DNA of 64,000 nucleotides from Phytohabitans maris. Lineage in GTDB: Bacteria > Actinomycetota > Actinomycetes > Mycobacteriales > Micromonosporaceae. Numbering within the stretch: position 1 is the first letter of the stretch; each line of letters starts with the position of its first letter. A program made the translations under genes and the position numbers. The DNA lies in contig NZ_JAVHUY010000038.1 in the NCBI RefSeq assembly GCF_031085175.1, forward strand, positions 1 through 64,000. The letters are read 5' to 3'. Shown piece by piece: positions 27,308 through 36,449 of this stretch. Below the pieces are notes generated by a model, which saw nothing but the letters and a program-made list of their open reading frames with translations, was not told the origin of the DNA and ran no database searches.

Positions 27308-28428
27308 CCTGGCTGACGGCGCTTCGCGAGCGCACCGCAGCGGTGCCCCCGCACGTGGTCGACGTCGCGATCGCGCTGCTCTGCTACGTGCTGCTGGCGA
27401 TCTCGGCGACCGGTCACAGCGAGACCCACCCGCTGGCCCTGCTGCTGGCCGCCGTGGCGACCCTGCCGCTCGTCTGGCGGCGCCGCTGGCCGCTGCCGGT
27501 GACCGCGGTGTGCGGGGTCGCCACGGTCCTGCTCACTCTGCTCTACGGGCTCGACGACCCGCCCTACAGCCAGCTCGTCGCGACCTACACGCTGGCCGCG
27601 CTCAGCGGTCCGCTGGCCCGGCTGACCGGTGCCGCCGGCACGGTCGTCGGCATCGCCCTCTCGTTCGTCGGCCACGAAGACAAGCTGGTCCAGCTGCCGA
27701 TCGTCGGGCTGCTCTTCATCGGGGCGTACGCGTTGGGCACCGGCGCCCGCGCCCGGCACGACCGGATCGCGCTGCTCGAGGAGCGCAACCGGCGCCACGC
27801 CGAGGAGCGGGAGGCGGCCGCGGCCCGCGAGCGGGAGCGGATCGCCCGCGACATGCACGACATCCTCGCCCACTCGATCAGCCTCATCGCCGTGCAGGCC
27901 GAGGCGGGGCCGGTGCTCGTGCACTCCGACCCGGCGCGGGCCGAGCGGGTCTTCGACACGATCGGGCAGACCGCCCGCGAGACGCTGACCCAGCTCCGCC
28001 GTACCCTCGGGATCCTGCGCGGCGAGACCGGCAGCCGCGCGCCGCAGCCCGACCTCGACGGCCTCACCGCCCTGGCCGAGCGGGCCCGCGAGGCGGGCCT
28101 CGCGGTCGCGGTCGAGGAGCGCGGCGACAAGCGACCGCTCCCACCGGAGCTGGGGCTGGCCGCCTACCGGGTGGTCCAGGAGTCGCTGACCAACGTGGTG
28201 CGGCACGCCGGCGCCACGCGGGTGTGGATCCGGCTCGACTGGTCTCCCGACGAGCTGGGCGTGGAGGTGCGCGACGACGGCCGGGGCCAGACCGGCGGCG
28301 AGGGCCACGGCATCTTGGGCATGCGGGAGCGGGTCGGTGCGGTCGGCGGCGCGCTCCGCACCGGGCCAGGTCCCGGCGGCACCGGCTTCCAGGTCACCGC
28401 GACGCTACCGGTGCAGGCGCATGGCTGA
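27304..28428 (+). CDS. NarL-type sensor histidine kinase
   Basis: 374 aa from GTG 27304. Four or five membrane helices in residues 15-140 (AIALLCYVLLAISA to LFIGAYALG), then a short coiled linker and HisKA_3 H-box ERIARDMHDILAHS with the phospho-His; HATPase_c at the C-terminus with DDGRGQTGG and GHGILGMRERV. No large extracellular loop, so it may sense membrane state or an intramembrane signal. Forms an 8-bp overlap with its response regulator; an MMPL exporter follows. Confidence 0.9.
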   Translation: MTWLTALRERTAAVPPHVVDVAIALLCYVLLAISATGHSETHPLALLLAAVATLPLVWRRRWPLPVTAVCGVATVLLTLLYGLDDPPYSQLVATYTLAALSGPLARLTGAAGTVVGIALSFVGHEDKLVQLPIVGLLFIGAYALGTGARARHDRIALLEERNRRHAEEREAAAARERERIARDMHDILAHSISLIAVQAEAGPVLVHSDPARAERVFDTIGQTARETLTQLRRTLGILRGETGSRAPQPDLDGLTALAERAREAGLAVAVEERGDKRPLPPELGLAAYRVVQESLTNVVRHAGATRVWIRLDWSPDELGVEVRDDGRGQTGGEGHGILGMRERVGAVGGALRTGPGPGGTGFQVTATLPVQAHG

Positions 28429-29158
28429 TCCGATCCGCGTCCTGGTGGTCGACGACCAGGCACTGGTGCGCGACGGCTTCAGCGTGATTCTGGAGGCTCA
28501 GCCGGACATCATGGTGGCGGGAGAGGCCGGCGACGGCGAAGAGGCCGTCAGCGCGGCGCTGGCGCTCCGCCCCGACGTGGTCCTGATGGACGTCCGGATG
28601 CCCCGGCTCGACGGCATCGGCGCGACCGCGCGCATCTGCGCCGAGACCGACGCGCGGGTGCTGGTGCTCACCACGTTCGACGTCGACGAGTACGTGTACG
28701 ACGCGCTGCACGCCGGCGCCAGCGGTTTCCTGCTCAAGGACATGCGCCGCGACGAGCTGGTCGCGGCGGTCCGCACGATCGCGGCCGGCGAGGCGCTGCT
28801 CGCGCCGACCGTCACCCGGCGCCTGATCGCCGAGATGGTGCACCGCGGCCGGTCCGCGCCGGCCGGCCCGCGGCCCGAGGGGCGGCTGGCCGCGCTGACC
28901 GCGCGGGAGACCGACACGCTCCGCCTCGTGGCCCGCGGCCTGTCCAACGCCGAGATCGCGGCGGAGATGTTCGTGACCGAGCACACCGTCAAGACACACG
29001 TGAGCAACCTGCTCACCAAGCTCGGGCTCCGCGACCGCGTGCAGGCGGTCGTCCTCGCCTACGAGTCGGGCCTGGTCGTGCCCGGCACGGCCGCTGGGCC
29101 GGCTCGCCCCGGCGCTGGGCGCGAGGCGACCAGCCCGGACCATCCCTCGCGGGACTGA
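28421..29158 (+). CDS. LuxR/NarL-type response regulator
   Basis: 245 aa from ATG 28421. Receiver domain (1-120) with VVDDQ, phospho-Asp in LMDVRMP and a KD in FLLKDMRR; GerE-type HTH near residues 150-215 (LTARETDTLRLVARGLSNAEIA). C-terminus disordered. Cognate of the overlapping kinase; probable target is the MMPL gene 61 bp downstream. Confidence 0.93.
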   Translation: MADPIRVLVVDDQALVRDGFSVILEAQPDIMVAGEAGDGEEAVSAALALRPDVVLMDVRMPRLDGIGATARICAETDARVLVLTTFDVDEYVYDALHAGASGFLLKDMRRDELVAAVRTIAAGEALLAPTVTRRLIAEMVHRGRSAPAGPRPEGRLAALTARETDTLRLVARGLSNAEIAAEMFVTEHTVKTHVSNLLTKLGLRDRVQAVVLAYESGLVVPGTAAGPARPGAGREATSPDHPSRD

Positions 29159-29219
29159 GCCGCGACTCCACTCCTGGCGGCGATCCGCGGGGAGGGTGTG
29201 CCGGACGAGCATCGGCACC

Positions 29220-31307
29220 ATGCTCACCTCAGTCACAGGATTCGCGATCCGGCGGCCACGCATCGTCGTGGTGGCCTGGATTCTCGCACTGGTCGCCGGC
29301 TTCGGCATCGGCATCGGCGTCTTCGAGCGCCTCACCGCAGACATCGGCTCCGGCTCCGGCACCGAGTCGGCCCGCGGCGACGACCGCATCGACGCCACCC
29401 GGCCGGAGCAGCCCGCCCTCACCGCCGTCGTGCACGGAAAGCCGGCCGGCGACCCGGCCGTGCGGTCGCAGGTCGACGCCGCGATCGCCGACGTACGCGC
29501 GATCCCCGGCGTCGTCGAGGTCAGCCCGCCCCAGCCGTCGGCGCGCACCGGCGAAGGGCTGATCGTCAGCGTCACGCTCCGGTCGGGCGACGAGACCGAG
29601 GCGGCCGAGGCGGCGGCCGAGCGGCTGCGCGAGATCTCCGCCGCGCAGGTCGCCGTCGCCGGCGGTCCGCTCACCGAGGAGGAGTACGGCACACAGGCCG
29701 AACGGGACGTACAGCGCGCCGAGATGCTGACCACACCGGTCGTACTCGTCCTGCTGCTGCTCATCTTCGGCGGGCTGATCGCGGCCGGGCTCCCGCTGCT
29801 CGTCGCGGTGGCCGGCGTGGGCGGCACGTTCGGCATCCTCTTCGCCTTCTCCGAGGTCACCGACGTCTCCGTGTACGCCATCCAGGTCACCACGATGATG
29901 GCGGTCGGCCTCGGCGTGGACTACGCGCTGCTGATGGTGAACCGCTTCCGCGAGGAGCGCGCGGTCGACCCGGACGTACGCGGCGCCGCCACCCGCACCG
30001 CGGCGAGCGCCGGCCGCACCGTGCTCTTCGCCGGGCTCACCGTCGCGCTGGCGCTGGCCGGGCTGGTGGTCTTCGCCGACCCGTTCCTGCGCTCGATGGG
30101 CTTCGCCGGCATGGCCGTCGTACTCGTCGACATGCTCGCCGCCCTCACCCTGCTGCCCGCGCTGCTGGTGCTGCTGGGCCGCCGCATCAAGCCGGCCAAG
30201 GCTCCGCGCAACGGCAGTGGCTTCTTCGCCCGCGTGGCGCGCGGGGTGCAGCGGCGCCCGGTCGCCACGGTGCTCGTGACCGCCGTCGCGCTCATCTTCG
30301 TCGCGCTGCCCGCGCTGAACCTCCGGCTCGGCCTCGGCGATCCGCGTATGCTGCCGACCGACTCGGGTACCCGGCAGCTCTACGACGTACTCACCGTTCA
30401 CTACCCGGAGGGAAACGCGCCGGAGCCGATCGAGGCCGTCGCCGCCGCACCCGCGGACGACCCGGGCGTCGCCGCGCTGCGCGAGCGGATCGCCGGCGTC
30501 GACGGTATCGCGCGGGTCGAGGCGGTGCCCGCCGGTGCGGACCTGACGGTGCTCAACGCGTACCCGGTCGACATCACCCCGTCGGACCGGACGAAGGGCG
30601 CGGTGACCGTGATCCGCGACCTGCCCGCGCCGTTCGAGGTATGGGTGACCGGCGACGCCGCGCGCCTGGTGGACTACGAGTCGATGCTGGTCGAGCGGGC
30701 GCCGTGGGCGATCGGTGTGGTGGTGCTCGGCACGCTGCTGCTGTTGTTCGCCTTCACCGGATCGGTGGTGCTGCCGCTCAAGGCCGTGCTCACCAACGTG
30801 CTCAGCATCGGCGCCGCGCTCGGCGCGGTGGTGTGGGTGTTTCAGGAGGGCAATCTGGCCGGCCTCTTCGGCACCGAGGGGTTGGGCTACCTCAACCTGA
30901 CCGTGCCCGTACTGGTCGCGGCGATCGCGTTCGGGCTCTCCGTGGACTACGAGGTCTTCCTGCTCTCCCGGATCCGCGAGCGGTGGCTGGCCGGCGTACC
31001 CGCCGATCGTGCGGTGGCGGAGGGGATCCAGCGCACCGGGCGCATCATCACCTCGGCGGCGCTGCTGCTCGTGGTGGTGTTCGCCGGGTTCCTGGTCGGC
31101 GGTTTCGTACCCATCAAGGGAATCGGCCTGGGGCTCGTGCTCGCCGTCGCGCTCGACGCCACCGTGGTACGGATGCTGTTGGTACCGGCCACGATGACGC
31201 TGCTCGGCCGCTACAACTTCTGGGCGCCCGGCCCGCTGCGCCGCCTGCACAAGCGGATCGAGGTGACCGAGGAGTCGCCCGTGGAAAAGGAGACCGTGCT
31301 GGTCTGA
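29220..31307 (+). CDS. MMPL-family (RND) membrane transporter
   Basis: 695 aa from ATG 29220; upstream GTGs are poor starts. RND fold in two halves: a helix at the N-terminus, a soluble loop (about 60-165), helices 2-6 (MLTTPVVLVLLLLIFGG, VTTMMAVGLGVDYALLMVNRF), a second loop, then helices 7-12 ending LGLVLAVALDATVVRMLLVPA. Conserved acidic residues in GVDYALL and SVDYEVFLLSRIRE mark the proton path. MMPL proteins export lipids or hydrophobic compounds; the substrate here is unknown. Under likely control of the adjacent two-component system. Confidence 0.9.
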   Translation: MLTSVTGFAIRRPRIVVVAWILALVAGFGIGIGVFERLTADIGSGSGTESARGDDRIDATRPEQPALTAVVHGKPAGDPAVRSQVDAAIADVRAIPGVVEVSPPQPSARTGEGLIVSVTLRSGDETEAAEAAAERLREISAAQVAVAGGPLTEEEYGTQAERDVQRAEMLTTPVVLVLLLLIFGGLIAAGLPLLVAVAGVGGTFGILFAFSEVTDVSVYAIQVTTMMAVGLGVDYALLMVNRFREERAVDPDVRGAATRTAASAGRTVLFAGLTVALALAGLVVFADPFLRSMGFAGMAVVLVDMLAALTLLPALLVLLGRRIKPAKAPRNGSGFFARVARGVQRRPVATVLVTAVALIFVALPALNLRLGLGDPRMLPTDSGTRQLYDVLTVHYPEGNAPEPIEAVAAAPADDPGVAALRERIAGVDGIARVEAVPAGADLTVLNAYPVDITPSDRTKGAVTVIRDLPAPFEVWVTGDAARLVDYESMLVERAPWAIGVVVLGTLLLLFAFTGSVVLPLKAVLTNVLSIGAALGAVVWVFQEGNLAGLFGTEGLGYLNLTVPVLVAAIAFGLSVDYEVFLLSRIRERWLAGVPADRAVAEGIQRTGRIITSAALLLVVVFAGFLVGGFVPIKGIGLGLVLAVALDATVVRMLLVPATMTLLGRYNFWAPGPLRRLHKRIEVTEESPVEKETVLV

Positions 31308-31320
31308 GCCGGGCACAGAG

Positions 31321-31354
31321 AAGGAGGGCACCCCGTTCGCGGGATGCCCTCCTT
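31321..31354. terminator. bidirectional terminator, MMPL/hupB
   Basis: AAGGAGGGCACCCC (31321-31334) pairs with 31341-31354, one G-U, loop GTTCGC, between convergent genes. Confidence 0.85.
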
Positions 31355-31364
31355 CGCCGCTTGC

Positions 31365-31874
31365 TCAGCGCTTCGGCGCGGCCTTGCGGGCCGGGGCCTT
31401 CTTCGCGGGGGCCTTCTTGGCCGCCGCGCTCGCGCGGGCGGTGGTGCTCTTGGTCGCGGCCTTCTTCGCCGGGGCGGCGGCGGCCTTCTTGGTCGCCGTT
31501 GCCTTGGCGGGGGCAGCGGTCTTCTTGGCGGCCGTGGTGGCCTTGGCGGTCGTGGTCTTCGTGGCGGTGGTCTTCTTGGCGGCGGCCACCTTCGGCACCT
31601 TGCCGCTCGCGACCATCTCCTTGAAGCCGGCACCGGCGCGGAAGGCCGGGACCGAGGTCTTCTTCACCTTCACCGCCTCGCCGGTGCGGGGGTTGCGAGC
31701 TGTTCGCGCGCCGCGGACCCGCTTCTCGAAGACGCCGAAACCGGTGATCGCCACCCGATCGCCCTTGGTGACAGCCTGCTGGACTTCAGCCAGCACCGCG
31801 TCGAGCGCCGCCGTCGCCGCCTTCTTGTCCCCCAAGCGGGCGGCGAGCGCCTCGATGAGCTCGGCCTTGTTCAC
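31365..31874 (-). CDS. hupB: HU-type histone-like protein with lysine-rich tail
   Basis: 169 aa from GTG 31874, with GGGAGG five bases away. Residues 1-90 are a normal HU fold ([43 protein letters not shown]). Residues 95-169 are a Lys/Ala/Thr-rich PAKK/AAKK-type tail typical of actinobacterial HupB. Nucleoid compaction, and in mycobacteria also iron and stress responses. Located before leuD as in M. tuberculosis. Confidence 0.95.
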   Translation of the reverse strand: MNKAELIEALAARLGDKKAATAALDAVLAEVQQAVTKGDRVAITGFGVFEKRVRGARTARNPRTGEAVKVKKTSVPAFRAGAGFKEMVASGKVPKVAAAKKTTATKTTTAKATTAAKKTAAPAKATATKKAAAAPAKKAATKSTTARASAAAKKAPAKKAPARKAAPKR

Positions 31875-31926
31875 GTTTTCCCTCCCGTACTTAACTTCGG
31901 ACTCAACTCGAGCCCATTCTGCGCGC

Positions 31927-31955
31927 ACCGTATGCCCTTTGCCCAGTCTGAGCAA
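31927..31955 (-). promoter_or_regulatory. hupB promoter
   Basis: On the minus strand, TTGCTC (31950-31955) and TACGGT (31927-31932) are 17 bp apart, about 55 bp upstream of the hupB start. Confidence 0.55.
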
Positions 31956-31991
31956 ACATCCGCGCGAAAAAAGCCGTTGTGTCGTAACGGA

Positions 31992-32024
31992 TTCGCCCCT
32001 GTCGGATGATCCGGCAGGGGCGAA
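31992..32024. terminator. leuCD terminator hairpin
   Basis: TTCGCCCCTGTCGGA (31992-32006) pairs with 32010-32024, one G-U, 3-nt loop, 27 bp after the leuD stop. Confidence 0.7.
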
Positions 32025-32051
32025 AACGGCCAGGTACGGGCGCTGTGGGGA

Positions 32052-32651
32052 CTACGAAACCACTGGCAGGAACGGGAGTCGACGCTCTTCGTAGGCGCTG
32101 ATGGCGTCCTCGTGCCGCAGCGTCAGTCCAATGTCGTCCAAGCCCTCCATCAGCCGCCAGCGGCTGAAGTCGTCCATCGGAAACGACCAGACGCCGTCGT
32201 CGGCCCTGACTTCCCGGGCCGTCAGATCTACCGTGACCTGCGCGGTCGGGTCGCTCTCCACCAGGTCCCACAGGGCTTCCACAGCCTTGAGTTCGAGCTC
32301 GACCGGCAACAACCCTTCCTTCAAGGCGTTGCCCCGGAAGATGTCCCCGAAGCGCGGCGAGATGACCGCGCGGAAACCGTAGTCCCGCAACGCCCACACG
32401 GCGTGCTCGCGCGACGACCCGGTGCCGAACTCGGGGCCGGCCACCAGGATCGAAGCGCCCGCGTACGCGGGGCTGTTGAGCACGAACGCCGGATCCTCGC
32501 GCCACGCGCTGAACAGCCCGTCCTCGAATCCCGTACGGGTCACCCGCTTCAGGTAGACGGCCGGGATGATCTGGTCGGTATCCACGTTGGACCGGCGCAG
32601 CGGGAGGGCGGTGCCGGTGTGCACGGTGAACTTGTCCATGAATGAACTCAC
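32052..32651 (-). CDS. leuD: 3-isopropylmalate dehydratase small subunit
   Basis: With LeuC isomerises 2-isopropylmalate to 3-isopropylmalate in leucine synthesis. 199 aa from GTG 32651; ATG at 32639 (MDKFTVHTG) is an equally good start with a GAG motif before it. [13 protein letters not shown] and [14 protein letters not shown] are the swivel-domain signatures. Starts 3 bp after the leuC stop. Confidence 0.96.
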   Translation of the reverse strand: MSSFMDKFTVHTGTALPLRRSNVDTDQIIPAVYLKRVTRTGFEDGLFSAWREDPAFVLNSPAYAGASILVAGPEFGTGSSREHAVWALRDYGFRAVISPRFGDIFRGNALKEGLLPVELELKAVEALWDLVESDPTAQVTVDLTAREVRADDGVWSFPMDDFSRWRLMEGLDDIGLTLRHEDAISAYEERRLPFLPVVS

Positions 32652-32654
32652 GCC

Positions 32655-34103
32655 CTAGTTCAGGTCGGCGGGCGCGGCGAGGCGGCCCACGACGGCGGTT
32701 GCGGCGGCGACCGGCGGCGAGACGAGGTGGGTACGCCCACCGCGGCCCTGCCGGCCCTCGAAGTTGCGGTTGGAGGTGGAGGCCGAGCGCTCACCCGGCT
32801 TGAGGGTGTCCGGGTTCATGCCCAGACACATGGAGCAGCCGGCGAACCGCCACTCCGCGCCCGCGTCCGTAAACACCTTGTCCAGCCCTTCGTGCTCGGC
32901 CGCCTCGCGCACGGCGGCGGAACCGGGCACCACGAGCATGCGTACGCCGTCGGCGACCTTGTGGCCGCGCAACACGTCGGCGGCGGCGCGCAGGTCCTCC
33001 AGGCGGCCGTTGGTGCAGGAGCCGACGAAGACCACGTCCACCGGGATGTCGCGCAGGCGCGTGCCCGGCTCCAACGCCATGTACTCCAAGGCGCGGCGGG
33101 CGGCCGAACGCTCGACCTCCTCGACGAACTCCTCCGGGTCCGGCACGGCGTCGTCGAGCGCGGCGCCCTGTCCCGGGTTGGTGCCCCACGTCACGAACGG
33201 GCTTATCCGCGCGGCGTCCAGCACCACCTCGGTGTCGAACGTGGCGCCCTCGTCGGTCGCGAGGCTCCGCCAGTGCTCGACGGCGGCGTCCCACGCCTCG
33301 CCCTGCGGCGCGTTGGGGCGCCCCTTCAGGTACGCGAACGTGGTCTCGTCCGGCGCGATCATGCCGGCCTTGGCGCCCCACTCGATGGACATGTTGCAAA
33401 TCGTCATGCGCCCTTCCATGGAGAGCGCGCGGATGGCCGCACCGCGGTACTCCACCACGTGGCCGCGCCCGCCGCCGGTGCCCACCTTGGCGATCAACGC
33501 CAGCACCAGATCCTTGGCCGTGACGCCGGGGCCGAGCTCGCCCTCTACGGTCACCGCCATCGTCTTGGGACGCGCCTGCGGCAGCGTCTGCGTGGCGAGC
33601 ACGTGCTCGACCTCACTCGTACCGATGCCGAACGCCAGCGCGCCGAACGCGCCGTGCGTCGCGGTGTGCGAGTCGCCGCAGACGATCGTGAGACCGGGCT
33701 GGGTGAGACCGAGCTGCGGGCCGATCACGTGCACGATGCCCTGCTGCGCGTCGCCCAGCGGGTGCAGCTTCACGCCGAACTCGGCGCAGTTGCGGCGCAG
33801 CGTCTCGATCTGCGTACGCGACGTGGGGTCGGCGATGGTCAGCAGATCGCCGCGGCGGCTGTTGAAGGCCGGATCCGCGTATCCGGTCGGGGTGTTGTGG
33901 TCTTCGGTCGCTAGCGTCAGATCCGTGCGCCGGACGGTGCGTCCGGCCATCCGCAGGCCGTCGAAGGCCTGCGGGCTGGTCACCTCGTGCAGCAAGTGAA
34001 GGTCGATGAACAGCAGATCCGGCTCACCCTCGGCGGATCGCACCACATGGGCGTCCCACACCTTCTCGGCAAGGGTCCTTGGTTTCTGCGTGTCTCCCAC
34101 CAT
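32655..34103 (-). CDS. leuC: 3-isopropylmalate dehydratase large subunit
   Basis: Aconitase-fold catalytic subunit; 482 aa. Cysteines of the 4Fe-4S cluster are in VGSCTNGR and in [35 protein letters not shown] is another signature. ATG has AGGA eight bases upstream. Divergent from the IclR gene across only 25 bp, so the shared gap must contain both promoters and the regulator site. Confidence 0.97.
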   Translation of the reverse strand: MVGDTQKPRTLAEKVWDAHVVRSAEGEPDLLFIDLHLLHEVTSPQAFDGLRMAGRTVRRTDLTLATEDHNTPTGYADPAFNSRRGDLLTIADPTSRTQIETLRRNCAEFGVKLHPLGDAQQGIVHVIGPQLGLTQPGLTIVCGDSHTATHGAFGALAFGIGTSEVEHVLATQTLPQARPKTMAVTVEGELGPGVTAKDLVLALIAKVGTGGGRGHVVEYRGAAIRALSMEGRMTICNMSIEWGAKAGMIAPDETTFAYLKGRPNAPQGEAWDAAVEHWRSLATDEGATFDTEVVLDAARISPFVTWGTNPGQGAALDDAVPDPEEFVEEVERSAARRALEYMALEPGTRLRDIPVDVVFVGSCTNGRLEDLRAAADVLRGHKVADGVRMLVVPGSAAVREAAEHEGLDKVFTDAGAEWRFAGCSMCLGMNPDTLKPGERSASTSNRNFEGRQGRGGRTHLVSPPVAAATAVVGRLAAPADLN

Positions 34104-34128
34104 CTGGACATCCTAAATTCTGGGAGGT

Positions 34129-34839
34129 ATGTTTCGGCTTGTGGGACACAGTATGAGCGGTGTCGGCGTTCTCGACAAGGCGGTGGTCATCCTGGCCGCC
34201 TGTGTCGACGGCGCCAGCTTGGCCGAACTCGTCGAGCGCACCAAGCTGCCCCGGGCCACCGCGCACCGGCTGGCACAGGCCCTGGAAATCCACCGGATGC
34301 TGGTGCGCGACACCCAAGGCCGGTGGCGCCCGGGGCCACGCCTGGGCGAGCTCGCCAACGCCGCACCCGACGTCCTGCTGACCGCCGCCGAGCCCCTGCT
34401 GTCCGCGCTGCGCGACGCGACCGGCGAGAGCGCGCAGCTCTACCTGCGCCGCGCCGACGAGCGCATCTGCGTGGGCGCGGCCGAGCGCGCCAGCGGCCTG
34501 CGCGACACCGTCCCGGTGGGCGCGGTGCTGCCGATGACCGCCGGCTCCGCCGCACAGGTGCTGCTCGCCTGGGAGCCGCCCGAGGCCGTGATGCCGTTGC
34601 TGCCGCGGTGCAAGTTCACCGGCCGCACGCTGGCCGAGGTCCGCCGGCGCGGCTGGGCGCAGAGCGTGGCCGAGCGCGAGGCCGGCGTGGCAAGCGTTTC
34701 CGCCCCGATCCGCGACCGCACCGGCCGGGTCATCGCCGCCATCAGCGTCTCCGGCCCGATCGAGCGCCTCGGCCGCCGCCCCGGCGACCGCCACGCGATG
34801 GCGGTGGTCCGCGCCGGCCAACGCCTCAGCGGCCTTTGA
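34129..34839 (+). CDS. IclR-family regulator (NdgR/LeuR-like)
   Basis: 236 aa. Winged HTH in the first 70 or so residues (SLAELVERTKLPRATAHRLAQALE), IclR effector domain after (LYLRRADERICVG, VLPMTAGSAAQVLL, ASVSAPIRDRTGRVIAAIS). Divergent next to leuCD, the standard place of NdgR, which activates or represses leucine genes in response to amino acids. Start ambiguous: ATG 34129 lies 10 bp after TAAATT and could be leaderless; ATG 34153 (MSGVGVLDKA) matches known homologues better. Confidence 0.9.
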   Translation: MFRLVGHSMSGVGVLDKAVVILAACVDGASLAELVERTKLPRATAHRLAQALEIHRMLVRDTQGRWRPGPRLGELANAAPDVLLTAAEPLLSALRDATGESAQLYLRRADERICVGAAERASGLRDTVPVGAVLPMTAGSAAQVLLAWEPPEAVMPLLPRCKFTGRTLAEVRRRGWAQSVAEREAGVASVSAPIRDRTGRVIAAISVSGPIERLGRRPGDRHAMAVVRAGQRLSGL

Positions 34840-34870
34840 CCGCCCCAATCCCGCCGCCCACCACGTTCCC

Positions 34871-34924
34871 GTGATCAAAGCTCCCTTCATGTCGTTCTAG
34901 CGACATGGGGGGAGCTTCGATCAC
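34871..34924. repeat. Family B hairpin repeat, copy 2
   Basis: Arms 34871-34894 and 34901-34924 (GTGATCAAAGCTCCC to GGGAGCTTCGATCAC), loop TTCTAG, two mismatches. It stands 31 bp after the IclR stop and 6 bp before the family A element. Confidence 0.9.
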
Positions 34925-34930
34925 AGGCAG

Positions 34931-35261
34931 TACCGCGACATCCGGGGTGGCACGGACCGATGCTCCCGCAGCCGCACCCCACCGCGCGCAAGGCCTTCCC
35001 TCCTTGATCGGCGTCGAGATCGGCCAGCAGCCAGCAGATCGTGGTCAGTTACTGCCCCTCCAGGGGCACCCAAGTACCACGATCACTTGCGTGATCCGAG
35101 CCGCCGCGCCGATCAAGGGAAAGCGCAGCGGGACCGGCGGCAGGCCTTTCGTAGCAAGGGCTTTCGCCGGGAGGCCGGGCCCGCGCGAGGGGTGAGCGTG
35201 ACCGGCGGCGGACGGTGAGGCTGCGGGAGCGACGGTCTGGACCACGGCGGACATCGCGGTA
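34931..35261. repeat. Family A palindromic/MITE-like element, copy 3 (best preserved)
   Basis: 331 bp bounded by 48 bp inverted repeats, left 34931-34978 and right 35214-35261, identical at 38 of 48 positions, each starting TACCGCGA. The interior has the CTTGATCGGCGTCGAGATCGG block and the hairpin AGATCGTGGT (35036-35045) / ACCACGATC (35076-35084) with an inner TGCCCCT/AGGGGCA stem. No transposase. No clear target duplication. Consistent with a non-autonomous, MITE-like element. Confidence 0.75.
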
Positions 35262-35299
35262 GCTCAATGTCTGGTGAATGGCTCCTGCAACCGGAACCA

Positions 35300-35332
35300 G
35301 ACAGGGCCCGCACCTGAGGTGCGGGCCCTGTC
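35300..35332. terminator. tRNA-Glu terminator
   Basis: Perfect 15 bp stem GACAGGGCCCGCACC (35300-35314) with 35318-35332, loop TGA, just past the 3' end of the tRNA. Confidence 0.85.
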
Positions 35333-35337
35333 ATCTG

Positions 35338-35410
35338 TAGCCCCGACCGGATTCGAACCGGCGCTACCGCCTTGAGAGGGCGGCGTCCTAGGCCGCTAGA
35401 CGACGGGGCC
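35338..35410 (-). tRNA. tRNA-Glu (anticodon CTC)
   Basis: 73 nt cloverleaf: acceptor GGCCCCG pairs with CGGGGCT (first pair G-U), anticodon loop CTCTCAA with CTC at the anticodon, T-loop GGTTCGAATCC. CCA is not encoded. Lies 90 nt downstream of tRNA-Gln in the same orientation. Confidence 0.95.
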
Positions 35411-35500
35411 AGGACTTTCTTTTGCTCCGCTGCCGTTGGAGGACAACGGTGCTGAACTCTACCAGAGGACCAGCACCGGCGCCTTGTCGGACATCGGCTG

Positions 35501-35572
35501 CTGGGGTACCAGGACTCGAACCTAGACTAACGGAGCCAGAATCCGTCGGGCTGCCAATTACCCCATACCCCA
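35501..35572 (-). tRNA. tRNA-Gln (anticodon CTG)
   Basis: 72 nt: acceptor TGGGGTA pairs with TACCCCA, anticodon stem ACGGA/TCCGT with loop TTCTGGC (anticodon CTG), T-arm GGTTCGAGTCC. The Gln-Glu pair next to hupB-leuCD matches the M. tuberculosis order. Confidence 0.95.
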
Positions 35573-35649
35573 TCGGCACGTGCCCAAGGGGCCGCACCGA
35601 GGGGGAACTCTACCCGACCGCACGGCCGGCACCCAAATCGACCCACGGG

Positions 35650-36426
35650 TCAGTCGAGCGCCACGACGGGGTTGGCCAGGTCACCGATGCCCTCGACCCG
35701 CACCACCACGTTGTCGCCGGCCATGATGGGGCTCACGCCGGCCGGGGTGCCGGTCAGGATCACGTCGCCTGGCAGGAGCGTCATGACGTGCGACACGTAC
35801 GAGACCAGGGTGGGCACGTCGAAGACCAGGTCCTTGGTGCGGCCCAGCTGGCGTACCTCCTCGTTGACCTCGCAGCGCACCTCGAGGTCGCCCACGTCGA
35901 GGCCGGTGGTGATCCACGGGCCCAGCGGGCAGAACGAGTCGAAGCCCTTCGCCCGGGTGAACTGCACGTCGGCCTTCTGCAGGTCGCGGGCGGTGACGTC
36001 GTTGGCGCAGGTGTAGCCGAAGATGGCGCGCTCGGCGGCCGCGCGGTCCGCCCGCCGCGCGCCGGGTGGGCCGATGACCACCGCGAGCTCGGCCTCGTGC
36101 TCGACCTGCTTGGACTGGGGTGGGAGCCGGATCGCGTCGCGCGGGCCGATCACCGAGGTCGAGGGCTTGAGAAAGAGCAGCGGCTCCTTCGGCACCTCGT
36201 TGCCCAGCTCGGCGGCGTGGTCGGCGTAGTTGCGACCGACACACACCACCTTGCTCGGCAGGATCGGCGAGAGCAGCCGCACGTCGGCGAGGGCCCAGCG
36301 CTGGGTGGTGAACGAGATCTGCCCGAACGGGTGGCCCTCGATCTCGGCGACCGTCAGCCCGTCCGGGTCGCCCTCCACGACGCCGAACGACATCCCGCCG
36401 GCATGAACGAAACGAGCGATACGCAC
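35650..36426 (-). CDS. fumarylacetoacetate hydrolase-family protein
   Basis: 258 aa from GTG 36426 (protein starts MRIARFVHAGG, as in homologues; a TTG three codons earlier is less likely). FAH fold: KVVCVGRNYADHAAELG, HEAELAVVIG and ANDVTARDLQ with metal-binding acidic residues, GDVILTGTPAGVSP near the end. Members act on C-C bonds of 2-oxo acids or as tautomerases/decarboxylases; the exact substrate is not known. The M. tuberculosis equivalent (Rv2993c) is in the same place. Confidence 0.88.
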   Translation of the reverse strand: MRIARFVHAGGMSFGVVEGDPDGLTVAEIEGHPFGQISFTTQRWALADVRLLSPILPSKVVCVGRNYADHAAELGNEVPKEPLLFLKPSTSVIGPRDAIRLPPQSKQVEHEAELAVVIGPPGARRADRAAAERAIFGYTCANDVTARDLQKADVQFTRAKGFDSFCPLGPWITTGLDVGDLEVRCEVNEEVRQLGRTKDLVFDVPTLVSYVSHVMTLLPGDVILTGTPAGVSPIMAGDNVVVRVEGIGDLANPVVALD

Positions 36427-36449
36427 AACCCTCAACCTACCCTGGACGG

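Noticed and set aside
29229-31331. A 700-codon open frame opposite the MMPL transporter
   Set aside because: Shadow of the transporter gene; composition His/Arg/Asp-rich without any motif.
35045-35254. Small ORFs sharing MSAVVQTVAPAASPSA at 1836-2036, 15495-15683 and 35045-35254
   Set aside because: The shared peptide is the translation of the terminal repeat of family A; the rest of each ORF differs and there is no ribosome site, so they are not treated as genes.
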